A DNA stretch of 64,000 nt from Lewinellaceae bacterium (GTDB lineage: Bacteria; Bacteroidota; Bacteroidia; Chitinophagales; Saprospiraceae): contig JADJFA010000015.1 of assembly GCA_016708875.1 (NCBI GenBank), forward strand, positions 88,420 through 152,419, in the 5' to 3' direction. Under the pieces are notes generated by a model. That model was not told the origin of the DNA. It saw only the letters and a program-made list of their open reading frames with translations, and did no database searches. A program made the translations under genes and the position numbers. Position 1 is the first letter of the stretch; each line of letters starts with the position of its first letter. Below are positions 27,135-36,059 of the stretch, one piece after another.

Positions 27135-27890
27135 TTATTGCGCTGTGTTTTTACCTAGGGTCCTTCGGAAAAAATCGTTCAGTTTCTCGGTATCAGGTTG
27201 TTTTTTGATTGAGAATTGCTTGACATAATTCGCATAATATTGAATCCGTTCTTCCAGAAAATCATTGAGTATCTGAATTTTAGGTTCTTCTCCCAACTCA
27301 TCGCCGCTTCGTTTCTTTCCAGCAATTTTTCAATTTCTCTTTTCAGTTCCCCATCCTCAATTTGGGTATCAAACAGTTTTGAAACTCCGTTGGTGCCATC
27401 GTATCCGTCCGTTCAATCCATTGACACGCCAATACTGGTCGAATTACATAAAAGTATTTCTTTGTCCTCACAAAATCACGCTGCAAATACTCCCTGAAAT
27501 TGCCTTCAGCCATGTGCAAATAATGATTCAGGCACGACTTCGGGTTAAAGTATTCTGTCATTAGCCCTCGAAACTGCTCTACTACCGCGCTCTTCATGGT
27601 AGACTAGGGGCTGTTCAACCATTCCACGGGGTTAGATTTTCTGAACAATTTCAATGCTTTCCGCATCTCCCAGCCGCTTAGATCAAGGTCGTTCGGCAGC
27701 ATTATTTCAACGCTGTCTTTTTTGTCGTCAATCGAGAGATACCATTCCTTTCGATGTATGTAAATGAACCGCACATCCCAATCACTGTCAGTTGAAGCAA
27801 ATCCCCAGGCTCGGCTTCCACTTTCTACGGCGTAGAGGATTTTAATATTGGTTGTTGTTCGGGTTTTTAGTTCGGTTTGGTTGGGTGGTC
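27135..27890 (-). pseudogene. Nucleotidyltransferase (RlaP/PF10127-like), frameshifted
   Basis: A DNA polymerase beta-type nucleotidyltransferase is visible in three frames. The N-terminal part has the catalytic motif GSRAWGFASTDSDWDVRFIY (G-S then DxD), and RKALKLFRKSNPVEWLNSP. A middle part reads LMTEYFNPKSCLNHYLHMAE and RDFVRTKKYFYVIRPVLA. The last part reads IEDGELKREIEKLLERNEAA and then DTEKLNDFFRRTLG to the TAA at 27135. Family members act in RNA end processing or repair; here the function is only inferred. Its first 40 or so residues are missing, and it is fused in frame to the preceding DUF3226 fragment near 27890. It may be truly degraded. Confidence 0.7.
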
Positions 27891-28507
27891 TAGCCCAAGG
27901 TGTTGTTTCAGAACTGTGGTCTAGTTGCCAGTGGTTTGGGTTGAAATATTCCCGTTCTCGTTCCTTGATTTTGTCTTTCTCACTTTTCGTCTCACCCAAA
28001 AGGGCTTCTAGATAAGCGTAGATTTTGGTTTTGCGTGCTGGTGTGGTGTAGATTTTTTCAGGAGACCTTCTCAAACAGTCCTCGTATGCATTCCAACATT
28101 CAAAGATGGTTTTATGCTCAGGGTTAATGATTTGTTCTAACAATCTTTCCAAATCGCCCTTTTCTTGATGGGTTTGGTGATCTGGCCAAAGGAAAAGGTC
28201 GGATTCAATACTGAAACTTACGCCATTTACTTTTTGCCAACTTCATTCTTCCTTGCACTGAAGTCATCGTCTGCATCTGCGATGATCAAGTTTTAACACC
28301 AGCAGCAGTTTTCTTCAAAAGAAGGCTTGATTTGCTTCCATCCATCCCGAATTAAGTTGCTTACTCCATCACCTTTTCGAATCGACTGATATATCACGAG
28401 TCTCGCCGCCCAATTTTATTGAATGATAGGTTGAACCATGATTTCAATACGTCGGCCAGAAACTTCTGATCCGCTATACCTTCGACCCAAATATCAACGG
28501 CTACCAT
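27880..28507 (-). pseudogene. DUF3226 (TOPRIM-like) protein, frameshifted
   Basis: From the ATG at 28507 the frame reads MVAVDIWVEGIADQKFLADV before it breaks. Further pieces in other frames are GWKQIKPSFEENC, LIIADADDDFSARKNEVGKK, SIESDLFLWPDHQT, and finally an intact C-terminal part: DLERLLEQIINPEHKTIFEC, WNAYEDCLRRSPEKI, YTTPARKTKIYAYLEALLGE and FNPNHWQLD. This is the pattern of DUF3226 proteins, small TOPRIM-like proteins (E in VEG, DADDD) commonly encoded next to OLD-like ATPases. Its start overlaps the ATPase stop, indicating a coupled pair. At least three frameshifts are present. Confidence 0.65.
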
Positions 28508-29711
28508 GCCAACTTGCCTCCCCGCGTCTCATTGTGGTCTCCAGCGCAAACTCCAACTGTTTCAATCCCGTTTTATAGCGGTCTTGCCCGTCAGGTTTTT
28601 CAATTAGCGTGTATTGACGTGCATTTTGCTGATGCTGTACCATATCGGGTGCTTCAAAAACCTCCGAATGCTTGCTGACACTCTAGGCTGTGGGTGGTCA
28701 TGAAAAGCGGACTTCGTTCTTGTCGGCAATCTGGAATATGGTTTTCAAAAAGTTCTTCATCCGGGAATAATGAATGCCGGTGTCAATCTCATCAATCATC
28801 AGGCGGTTGCCTCGGTATTTGGAAATTTCCAACAGTATATGGGTTGCCCGAGTGACGCTCTCTCCAAAAACAGAGATAGGCATCAATTCGTCAATACCTT
28901 TCATTCCTACCAATAGTTGGTCTTCACCGCCGACCTTGCGCCTTCAAGTCCTCAATTTCAGGAAGCAAAACCTCATGTCTTCAATGGTTGCTTTTCTCTT
29001 TTCGGCTTAGGTCTACTTGCTCAAAGTAGGCTTTTGGGAGAGAATCGTTACCGGGCAGCGAGGTAGAAATCAAAGGAAAGTCTTCTGTATTAGATTGAAG
29101 CAAATGCTCATAAAGGCCTGCGATTATTTTCCAAACATTTTGGTTCTGCCCGCCAAATGCTCCCCTCGGCTTCAACGATTTCTGGAAAATCCGAAAACAA
29201 TTCAACATAGAACTGTAGATACCTATTATCTGGTGATTTGCCTGTAAAGGTCAAACGAGGATCATAATTATTGTCCATTGGATCATCATAATAACCTTCA
29301 GGGAAATCAGCCATTTGTATTTCAATATCTATGGATGTGCCAAAATGTGATACGACCTCTCCATCAACAGAGTTTAAGCCTATTTTAGCGCTAAACTCTA
29401 ATTTTGCATCCAGTTTTTTAAAAATATAGCGCAAAAAATTCTCCTCTGGATACTGTACCTGAACAACCTCTCCCTTAGATCCATACACCATCTTTGGCCG
29501 AATATTCAAAACCTTTCAAAAACAGGATTTTATGCAAATTTGAAATGCATTTTTTCCTATCCGTATCAAAAAGTAAAGCCTCCAATACACTCGTCTTCCC
29601 CACATTATTATCCCCCACGACAAGGTTGAACTGCCCAATGTCGGTCAATTCAAGCGAGTCGAAACGTTTGAAGTTTTCGACCTTGAAGTATGTGAGGTGT
29701 TCTTTGCTCAT
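28501..29711 (-). pseudogene. AAA/OLD-like ATPase, multiply frameshifted
   Basis: The N-terminus is clear: YFKVENFKRFDSLELTDIGQ followed by Walker A GDNNVGKTS (residues 33-41) and VLEALLFD. Later pieces in several frames read YLQFYVELFSDFPEIVEA, NVWKIIAGLYEHLLQSN, and GIDELMPISVFGESVTRATH. The Walker B region is MIDEIDTGIHYS, followed by MTTHSLECQQAF, QYTLIEKPDGQDRYKTGLKQ and a short RGG-like end. This is an SMC/OLD-like AAA ATPase of about 400 residues. Five or more frameshifts break it. With the overlapping DUF3226 gene it resembles ATPase plus TOPRIM pairs found in phage-defence systems; that role is inferred. Confidence 0.7.
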
Positions 29712-29775
29712 TTTACTATTGCTGTCGATTCATTTGATGTCAGTGAGGGTTGTTTCTTGTTTTTCTATTTTGGAT

Positions 29776-30202
29776 TTATGATGTCACCGTTACTTTTAAT
29801 GCACTTGATATAAGTGTTATAACACCGGCGTTTCCAGGATCACTGTTAAAGTTGAATAATCTGATTTTAACTATCCCGTCTGATTTAGGGCCAGAAGTCA
29901 ATGTGATACTTCGCACCGTTTCATCTTTAAACATGAGATCCAGTAGGCTCTTCTGTTACAATAGGTTGATTATCAGCAGCATAAACCTCCGCTCTGATTT
30001 TCAAGGCATCGCTAACGGGTACTACCATTACCTCAAACATGTCCCCGGCACCCATCGCAATCTCGATATCCTGGGATTCTTTGTTGTCTTTGAATTCACT
30101 CTCCAATGTATCCCCGCATTTACCCTGAATTTTAGCGGGTTGGGCATAGGTAATGCAGGGCAAAAGAGCCAAAATAAAGAACAAAAATGAATGACGTTTC
30201 AT
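29776..30202 (-). CDS. Small secreted protein with PPC-like fold, one frameshift
   Basis: The ATG at 30202 begins a signal peptide (MKRHSFLFFILALLPCITYA). The mature part reads GKCGDTLESEFKDNKESQDI and VVPVSDALKIRAEVYAADNQ. The rest is in another frame after a break near 29945: MFKDETVRSITLTSGPKSDG, IVKIRLFNFNSDPGNAGVIT and KVTVTS, ending at a TAA at 29776. The alternation of strands and the DGIVKIRLFN motif resemble a bacterial pre-peptidase-type beta-sandwich, but I cannot confirm this. It lies in the accessory patch between nuoF and nuoG. Confidence 0.5.
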
Positions 30203-30253
30203 GATTGAAGTTTTAGTGATTGGTTGAAGCAAAGTTTCAATTAAGTGTGCTCC

Positions 30254-30659
30254 TTATCTTAATGCCCCTTTTAGTTCTGCAAATGCATTGATAAATTCAT
30301 AACAACTAGATTTGCTTTTCAGCGAAATCCCAAATGCTGAATATTTCTTGACTCCTTCTACAATGCAATGCCCATTTTCACAGTCAAATTTAATAAAATG
30401 GGGACAGGTAGGTGAATCGGTATTATAGAAATACAAAATTTTAACTTCCTTAATCGGTATTTGCCTGTCTTCAATATCTACCATTGACTCACTTTTATTA
30501 AGGAAAGCATCGTAGGTTGATTCATTACAATCAACTTTTTGTCGTAGTAATGTTTTCAATTTTGAAAAAGCCAAATCTGCTTTTGATTGGGAATGCATGG
30601 AAACAGGCATCAAAATTGACAAAAAATCAAAAAAGCACGGAAATTTTCAGTTTTTTCAT
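30254..30659 (-). CDS. Small secreted protein, uncharacterised, one frameshift
   Basis: The main frame (30254-30622) reads SKADLAFSKLKTLLRQKVDC, MVDIEDRQIPIKEVKILYFY and ENGHCIVEGVKKYSAFGISL. The ATG at 30659 lies in another frame and gives MKKLKISVLF before a break in a T6 run. With five Ts the N-terminus becomes a normal signal peptide ending HSQ. No known domain is recognised; three to four cysteines are present. It lies in the low-GC accessory patch downstream of nuoF. Confidence 0.45.
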
Positions 30660-30752
30660 ATTTGAAAGTCTTTTGATTTTAGAGAGTAATAAAGTTTGAT
30701 TCAAATCAATAATGATGAATTGTTTTGATTCGCAGAAAATTAAGATTAAAAA

Positions 30753-30998
30753 TTATAACGTCAAGTCGTCTATCTTTGAGTTTAATGAAATGAATCCAGT
30801 AGCTGCGTCCTTTAATTCTTGCGCAGCGTTATCCCAAAAACTATATAGATTTCAAACCCATTTGAAACTAAATCTTCAACTACAGGAATAAAATCTTTGT
30901 CGCCAGCAACAAGATAAATTATACTATCTGCTTTGTCAATTTTTGTTCGTAAGTATAAGTCTTTTTCATTATTACAAGTGTATAGTTTGAGAATGATG
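30753..30998 (-). pseudogene. NYN/LabA-like (DUF88) PIN-domain fragment, 5' truncated
   Basis: The reverse strand encodes, without a start codon, DLYLRTKIDKADSIIYLVAG, then DKDFIPVVEDLVSNGFEIYI and AAQELKDAATGFISLNSKID, followed by a TAA. The AGDKDFIPVVEDLVSNG motif with its acidic residues is the C-terminal half of an NYN ribonuclease domain. The first half is missing, and the readable part begins at the base immediately after the nuoF stop codon. This looks like a remnant left by a deletion or insertion event at the nuoF end. Confidence 0.65.
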
Positions 30999-32339
30999 TT
31001 AAACTATTTGGGTCTCCCCCACCAACCCATAATTCCTTTCCATACACAACCTAGGCTCATTCACGTGCCACTCAAACTCCTCCCTGAAATGCCGGATTGC
31101 TGCGCTTACCGGCCAAGCCGCAGCATCGCCTAAAGGACAAATCGTATTACCCTCGATTTTCTTTGCCACATCCACCAACAGGTCAATATCGCTCATTTTG
31201 CCCGCGCCATTTTCCAGACGGTGCAGCACTTTTTCCATCCAGCCCGTGCCTTCGCGGCAGGGTGAGCATTGTCCGCAGGACTCGTGGGCGTAGAAACGGG
31301 CAAAATTCCAGGTATTGCGCACGATGCATTGGTCTTCGTCGTACACGATGAAGCCGCCAGAACCCAGCATCGAACCAGTTGCAAAACCGCCATCGGCGAG
31401 GCTTTCATAGGTCATCAAACGGTCTTCGCCTGCCGCTGTTTTGCAAACGAGGTAATGGGGCAGAATGGGTACGGATGAACCCCCAGGCACACATGCTTTG
31501 AGTTTTTTGCCACGTTTGATGCCGCCACACCACTCGTCGGAGTAGATGAACTCCTCCACGGTAATGCTCATCTCGATTTCGTACACACCAGGTTTGTTGA
31601 TATTCCCTCCCGCCGAGATGAGTTTCGTTCCAGTGCTTTTGCCAATGCCGATTTTGGCGTATTCGTCGCCGCCGTCGTTGACGATGGGTACTACTGCTGC
31701 GATGGTTTCCACGTTGTTTACCACCGTTGGACATTGCCAGAGGCCTTTCACAGCAGGGAACGGCGGTTTGATACGCGGGTTACCACGTTTGCCTTCGAGA
31801 CTTTCCAGCAACGCGGTTTCTTCGCCACAGATGTAAGCGCCGGCGCCGATGTTCACATACATATCAAGGTCATACCCCGAGCCAAGAATGTTTTTTCCCA
31901 GCCAGCCCTTCTCATAAGCCTCTGCAATGGCTTTTTCGAGGATGAACAAAATCCAGGAATATTCCCCCCGGATGTAAATATAAGAGGTGTTCGCGCCCAG
32001 CGCAAACGAGGAGGTAATCATCCCTTCGATGAGCAGGTGCGGGATTTTCTCCATCAGATAGCGGTCCTTGAAAGTACCCGGCTCGCTCTCGTCGGCATTG
32101 CAAACGAGGTATCGTGGCACACCCTCGGGCTTGGCGAGGAACGACCATTTCATCCCGGTCGGGAAGCCTGCGCCACCGCGACCACGTAGGCCGGATTTTT
32201 TCACTTCTTCTACCACGGCGTCAGGCGACATGGTTTTCAAAGCCTTTTCCACGGAGCGGTAGCCGCCGTTTTTGCGGTACACTTCGTAAGTGTGGATGCC
32301 CGGTACTTGGGCGTGTTCTAAGAGTAATTTGCGACCCAT
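30999..32339 (-). CDS. nuoF: NADH-quinone oxidoreductase subunit F
   Basis: This is the NADH- and FMN-binding subunit of complex I, 446 residues. NADH and FMN loops are visible as SGLRGRGGAGFPTGMKWSF and GAGAYICGEETALLESLEG, and the N3 4Fe-4S ligands are in ESCGQCSPCREGTGW with a later CPLGDAAAWP. It is intact. Its stop is followed at once by an NYN-domain remnant rather than by nuoG, which starts 3.9 kb further on. Confidence 0.96.
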   Translation of the reverse strand: MGRKLLLEHAQVPGIHTYEVYRKNGGYRSVEKALKTMSPDAVVEEVKKSGLRGRGGAGFPTGMKWSFLAKPEGVPRYLVCNADESEPGTFKDRYLMEKIPHLLIEGMITSSFALGANTSYIYIRGEYSWILFILEKAIAEAYEKGWLGKNILGSGYDLDMYVNIGAGAYICGEETALLESLEGKRGNPRIKPPFPAVKGLWQCPTVVNNVETIAAVVPIVNDGGDEYAKIGIGKSTGTKLISAGGNINKPGVYEIEMSITVEEFIYSDEWCGGIKRGKKLKACVPGGSSVPILPHYLVCKTAAGEDRLMTYESLADGGFATGSMLGSGGFIVYDEDQCIVRNTWNFARFYAHESCGQCSPCREGTGWMEKVLHRLENGAGKMSDIDLLVDVAKKIEGNTICPLGDAAAWPVSAAIRHFREEFEWHVNEPRLCMERNYGLVGETQIV

Positions 32340-32371
32340 TATTTTTTCAATAAATTGAAAATCAATTAGAT

Positions 32372-32737
32372 TTAGCCAATTAAATCCGCCATCAACTGTC
32401 CCGGCTCGATAATCGCGCCTTCAAATCGGGTATTCGGGCAAACGGCAATCATAGCACCATCTTCATCCAGTTCCTGAAGCCATTCGAGCAATTCTTCCAT
32501 TTCGACTTCTTCAATTTCGTGTCCCTCAAATCCTGCGGCGTCGCGGAATGCCGCGGCAAGCGAGGCATCGTGGAACAATGGAAGTATATCGCTGTCGTCA
32601 TTGTCGCCCAGCAAGGCCCAGCCTTCATCGTCCGAGATGCCGAAAACCGATTTGTTCTTGGCAACGGTGTCAATAAAAAGTGCCAGGCGTTCTTCGCCGG
32701 ACTTCTTGAAAACTGCGGTTATTTCTGTTGATGTCAT
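32372..32737 (-). CDS. DUF2750-like acidic protein
   Basis: This 121-residue acidic soluble protein resembles DUF2750: RLALFIDTVAKNKSVFGISD, DEGWALLGDNDD, then an acidic C-terminal helix region (VEMEELLEWLQELDEDGAMI) and CPNTRFEGAIIEPGQL. The ATG at 32737 is chosen because the longer frame to 32833 overlaps the upstream gene and reads TGATTCGATT repeats. It is a tandem paralogue of 32787-33185. The function is unknown. Confidence 0.7.
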   Translation of the reverse strand: MTSTEITAVFKKSGEERLALFIDTVAKNKSVFGISDDEGWALLGDNDDSDILPLFHDASLAAAFRDAAGFEGHEIEEVEMEELLEWLQELDEDGAMIAVCPNTRFEGAIIEPGQLMADLIG

Positions 32738-32786
32738 GATTTGATTGATTCGATTATCCGATTGAGCGATTGTTTCGATTACTGTG

Positions 32787-33185
32787 TTATCCCTGTTCTT
32801 TTTCAAATTCAGCCTCAAAATCTTCCCGAACAACCTCTGGGCGCATCACTGCGCTCTGGAAATTTGGGGTGGGAAAGACAGCGACCCTCATTTTCTGTTC
32901 TTGAAAATCTTCCAACCATTCGAAAAACTCGTACAAATCCAAGGCCTCTACCCGGAACTCGTCAAACCCACCTTCCTTCTGAAAAATTTCGACAAACTCC
33001 GGATTCGGAAACACTGCCAGCGCATCCCCTTCTTCGCCCTCAATTTCCAGCATCAACCAGCCTTCATCGTCTGCCAAACCCCAAACTTCTTCCTCGGCTG
33101 CTACGGTTCTGATAAAATATTTGTAGCGGCTTTCGGGCTTTCGAGCCAGTATTTCTTCGATTTCTTTTTTTGTAAGTTGTGCCAT
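32787..33185 (-). CDS. DUF2750-like acidic protein (tandem paralogue)
   Basis: This 132-residue protein has the same plan as its neighbour: RYKYFIRTVAAEEEVWGLAD, DEGWLMLEIEGEEGDALAVF, LDLYEFFEWLEDFQEQKMRV and AVFPTPNFQSAVMRPEVV. The VWGLxDDEGW motif supports DUF2750. It begins two bases after the SH3 lipoprotein stop and is followed by the second copy and then nuoF. The function is unknown; a role in complex I is only suggested by position. Confidence 0.72.
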   Translation of the reverse strand: MAQLTKKEIEEILARKPESRYKYFIRTVAAEEEVWGLADDEGWLMLEIEGEEGDALAVFPNPEFVEIFQKEGGFDEFRVEALDLYEFFEWLEDFQEQKMRVAVFPTPNFQSAVMRPEVVREDFEAEFEKEQG

Positions 33186-33187
33186 AA

Positions 33188-33763
33188 TCAGTTGGTTTTT
33201 AAGAATTTACCTAATATCCAGCCTGTCTCCCCGTTCATTCGTTTCACCTTATACCAGGTAGAATAGGTAATCGTTTCTACCACACTAGCATCCACTTCGG
33301 CGGTTAATTTGCCTTTTTGCGGATCCTGGTAGCTTATCCGATACAGATTTCCTTCAGACTTGTATTCCTCAATAATCACAGCCTTCCCTTTGAGCAAATT
33401 TGCCTCGCCACCGCTACCTTTCAAGGTGATGGATTTATTTAAAATGGCCTCACTTTCGTTGTTCACATTTTTGGTTTCCAAAACCTCAACTTTTTCACTG
33501 TTTTCAAAACTGCCGATTTTTTCGGACTGCACACTAGCCTCTTTCCGCATGGTTACATTGCTGCCGGTGATGATTCCTTTTGGACTGTATGGCTGCGCTG
33601 TATCGGCTTCGGTGCGCGAAATACTGGTCACCGTTTCATTCACACGATTCTGGGGCAGGGGCTCTGATGGGCTGACTTGCACCGCTTCGTTTTTAGGACC
33701 CACATCATTTTTACAAGCAACAAAGGCCGCACCAAGAAGGATAAAAAAGGCTAATTGCTTCAT
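33188..33763 (-). CDS. SH3-domain lipoprotein
   Basis: This 191-residue protein has a lipoprotein signal (MKQLAFFILLGAAFVACKND) with a lipobox cysteine near residue 17. A linker follows, then a bacterial SH3-like domain (GSNVTMRKEASVQSEKIGSF) and a second SH3-like segment (KGKAVIIEEYKSEGNLYRIS, and TWYKVKRMNGETGWILGKFL). It is probably periplasmic and membrane anchored. It lies between nuoE and the DUF2750 pair. It is related in plan to the lipoprotein at 16588-17780. Confidence 0.75.
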   Translation of the reverse strand: MKQLAFFILLGAAFVACKNDVGPKNEAVQVSPSEPLPQNRVNETVTSISRTEADTAQPYSPKGIITGSNVTMRKEASVQSEKIGSFENSEKVEVLETKNVNNESEAILNKSITLKGSGGEANLLKGKAVIIEEYKSEGNLYRISYQDPQKGKLTAEVDASVVETITYSTWYKVKRMNGETGWILGKFLKTN

Positions 33764-33796
33764 GATAAATGATTTATATTGAAAAACGATTTTGTT

Positions 33797-34339
33797 TCAA
33801 TGCATTTTCCAGGTCCCCTTGTCAATCTTCCCCGCCTTACAATCTTCGATAAACTGGTCAATCTTCCCGGCATCAAGATGTTCATGGTAAAATTCCCCGA
33901 CCTGCATCATTGGCGCGTAACCACAGGCGCCGAGGCATTCTACTTCTTTGATGGTGAACATACCATCAGGTGTAGTCTGGTTTTTCCCAATGCCAAGTTT
34001 GAGTTTGGTGTATTCGATCAACAACTCCGCGCCTTCGATGGCGCAAGGCCCTGTGTGGCAAAATTCGAGCACATACTTGCCTACCGGACTGAGGTTGTAC
34101 ATGGAATAAAAACTGGCCACCTCGTATACTTCGATGGGTTTTATGCCTAATACGCCCGCAACCTCATCCATGGCGGCTACGCTTAGCCAGCCTTGATTCT
34201 CCTCCTGCGCAATGTGCAAGGCCCGAAGAATGGCGCTTTTGGCTCGGCCTTCAGGATATTTTTTCGTCAGGCCCTGCACTTCTGCGAGGGCGGCTGAAGA
34301 ATATTTGAACGGTGTTCCGTTTTGCGTTGTGGTGTGCAT
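33797..34339 (-). CDS. nuoE: NADH-quinone oxidoreductase subunit E
   Basis: This is the thioredoxin-like 2Fe-2S subunit (cluster N1a) of complex I, 180 residues. Ligands are in CHTGPCAIEGAE and ECLGACGYAPMMQV. The N-terminal helical part includes KSAILRALHIAQEENQGWLS and YEVASFYSMYNLSPVGKYVL. It is intact. A TonB-domain gene separates it from nuoD, which is not usual. Confidence 0.95.
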   Translation of the reverse strand: MHTTTQNGTPFKYSSAALAEVQGLTKKYPEGRAKSAILRALHIAQEENQGWLSVAAMDEVAGVLGIKPIEVYEVASFYSMYNLSPVGKYVLEFCHTGPCAIEGAELLIEYTKLKLGIGKNQTTPDGMFTIKEVECLGACGYAPMMQVGEFYHEHLDAGKIDQFIEDCKAGKIDKGTWKMH

Positions 34340-34358
34340 ATTCAGTCAAATATTTCGA

Positions 34359-34820
34359 TCAATTGGATGGGTCGCTTTGGGGTGTTGGTGTTGTCAGTTT
34401 GAATGTCAATGGTAAGGTAAATGTTACCCGTACTTCTCCGTTTGCCCAGCCTGGTACCCATTTTGGCATATTTGCAATGAGTCGGATGGCCTCTTTATTT
34501 AGCAATCGGTGAACACCTTTTACTACTTTTACATTGCTCACTGATCCGTCTCTTTCAACTACAAATTGAACGTAAACCTTACCTTGAATTCCTTTTTTAA
34601 AGGCCCGTTTGGGGTAAACAAGGTGGTCATTGATGTATTTGCACATAGCCTCTTCGCCTCCCGGAAACGCTGGGGCTTGCTCGTAACGCATCTTGCCCTG
34701 TTCGTCCCGGTATTTATACATGCTCGCGGTGTCGGGCATGAGACTGCTCAAATTATCCCTCTGTTGGCTAAATCCCGTAGTGCTGATAATTAACAGAAGA
34801 AAGAAGCATAATCTTTTCAT
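34359..34820 (-). CDS. TonB C-terminal domain protein
   Basis: This 153-residue secreted protein has a signal peptide (MKRLCFFLLLIISTTGFSQQ) and a TonB C-terminal domain: PGGEEAMCKYINDHLVYPKR, GIQGKVYVQFVVERDGSVSN and VVKGVHRLLNKEAIRLIANM then PKWVPG. There is no N-terminal membrane anchor or proline-rich spanner. It is therefore probably a free periplasmic TonB-like protein, common in Bacteroidota, rather than a canonical energy transducer. It lies between nuoD and nuoE with gaps of about 20 bases on each side, so it is probably co-transcribed with the operon. Confidence 0.8.
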   Translation of the reverse strand: MKRLCFFLLLIISTTGFSQQRDNLSSLMPDTASMYKYRDEQGKMRYEQAPAFPGGEEAMCKYINDHLVYPKRAFKKGIQGKVYVQFVVERDGSVSNVKVVKGVHRLLNKEAIRLIANMPKWVPGWANGEVRVTFTLPLTFKLTTPTPQSDPSN

Positions 34821-34841
34821 AGCCAGGTGCTTTTGAGATTT

Positions 34842-36047
34842 TCAAGCGTCTAACTCCCCGGCAATAACGTTCATTGAACTCATTGTCAAAATAGCATCTG
34901 AGAGCATTGAACCTTTAATCATTTCAGGATACGCCTGGTAGAATATGAAGCAAGGCCGACGGAAATGCAATCGGTAGGGCTGGCGACCACCATCACTCAC
35001 GAGGTAAAAACCAAGTTCGCCGTTGCCGCCTTCAACACTGTGATACACCTCTCCGACGGGCACTGGAACCTCTGCCATAACCACTTTGAAATGATAAATG
35101 AGCGCCTCCATTTTGGTGTACACATCGGGTTTGTCGGGAAGGTAATAGTCAGGCACTTCGGCGTGGTATTCGCCTTCAGGCAGATTGTTGTATGCCTGGT
35201 GGATGATTCGCAAACTCTGGCGGATTTCCTCCTGGCGCACACAGAATCGGTCGTACGTATCGCCGTTGACGCCCACTGGAATGTCAAACTCAAAATCTCC
35301 GTATCTGCTGTAAGGCGACATCGCCCGGACATCATAATCTACGCCAGCAGCCCGGAGGTTTGGACCAGTAAACCCATAAGCCATGGCACGTTCTGCAGTG
35401 ATAGGCCCAGCCCCGATGCAGCGATCCATAAAAATGCGGTTGCGCTCCAACAGTCCGGTAAACTCCTCAAAACGAGCCGGGAAGGTTTTCAGGAAATCCT
35501 TTAGTTTTTTATGGAAAACAGGCGTAAAATCGCGTTCCATGCCCCCAATTCGTCCTATGTTGGTCGTCAAACGCGAACCGCAAACTTCCTCGAACAACTC
35601 ATAAATCCGCTCTCGCTCCTGAAACATATAGGTGAAACCAGTGAGCGCCCCTGTGTCCACACCGATCACGGTATTGCATACCAGGTGGTCGGCAATGCGC
35701 GAAAGTTCCATGATGATTACCCGCATGTACTCCGCCCGTTTTGGCAGTTCGCAGCCAATGAGTTTTTCGACCGTCATGTGCCAACCCATGTTGTTGATAG
35801 GGGAGGAACAATAGTTTAACCGGTCTGTGAGCGGCGTCACTTGATAATAAGGCCGATGTTCAGCAATTTTTTCAAATGCACGGTGAATGTAGCCGATGGT
35901 TGGTTCTGCGCTGACAATGCGTTCGCCATCCATCTTCAGCACATTTTGGAAAATGCCGTGCGTGGCCGGGTGGGTAGGCCCCAGGTTAAGGGTTGCGAGT
36001 TCTCCGTCGAGGCTATCGAGGGAGGAAAAGTATGATTGGACTTGCAT
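34842..36047 (-). CDS. nuoD: NADH-quinone oxidoreductase subunit D
   Basis: This is the 49-kDa quinone-site subunit of complex I, 401 residues, homologous to the NiFe hydrogenase large subunit. Key segments are LNLGPTHPATHGIF, IGYIHRAFEKIAEHR, YCSSPINNMGWHMTVEKL, and the C-terminal GSMLSDAILTMSSMNVIAGE. It is intact, soluble and part of the Q-module with NuoB, C and I. Confidence 0.95.
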   Translation of the reverse strand: MQVQSYFSSLDSLDGELATLNLGPTHPATHGIFQNVLKMDGERIVSAEPTIGYIHRAFEKIAEHRPYYQVTPLTDRLNYCSSPINNMGWHMTVEKLIGCELPKRAEYMRVIIMELSRIADHLVCNTVIGVDTGALTGFTYMFQERERIYELFEEVCGSRLTTNIGRIGGMERDFTPVFHKKLKDFLKTFPARFEEFTGLLERNRIFMDRCIGAGPITAERAMAYGFTGPNLRAAGVDYDVRAMSPYSRYGDFEFDIPVGVNGDTYDRFCVRQEEIRQSLRIIHQAYNNLPEGEYHAEVPDYYLPDKPDVYTKMEALIYHFKVVMAEVPVPVGEVYHSVEGGNGELGFYLVSDGGRQPYRLHFRRPCFIFYQAYPEMIKGSMLSDAILTMSSMNVIAGELDA

Positions 36048-36059
36048 AATTTCAGGTTC

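Noticed and set aside
26253..27158. Long plus-strand open frame (301 codons) opposite nuoG
   Set aside because: The nuoG protein has all its cluster ligands on the minus strand; the antisense frame has no recognisable features.
30254..30659. Idea that the small secreted proteins in the nuoF-nuoG patch are a toxin-antitoxin or immunity pair
   Set aside because: Both have signal peptides and no recognisable toxin or immunity features; only proximity suggests a link.
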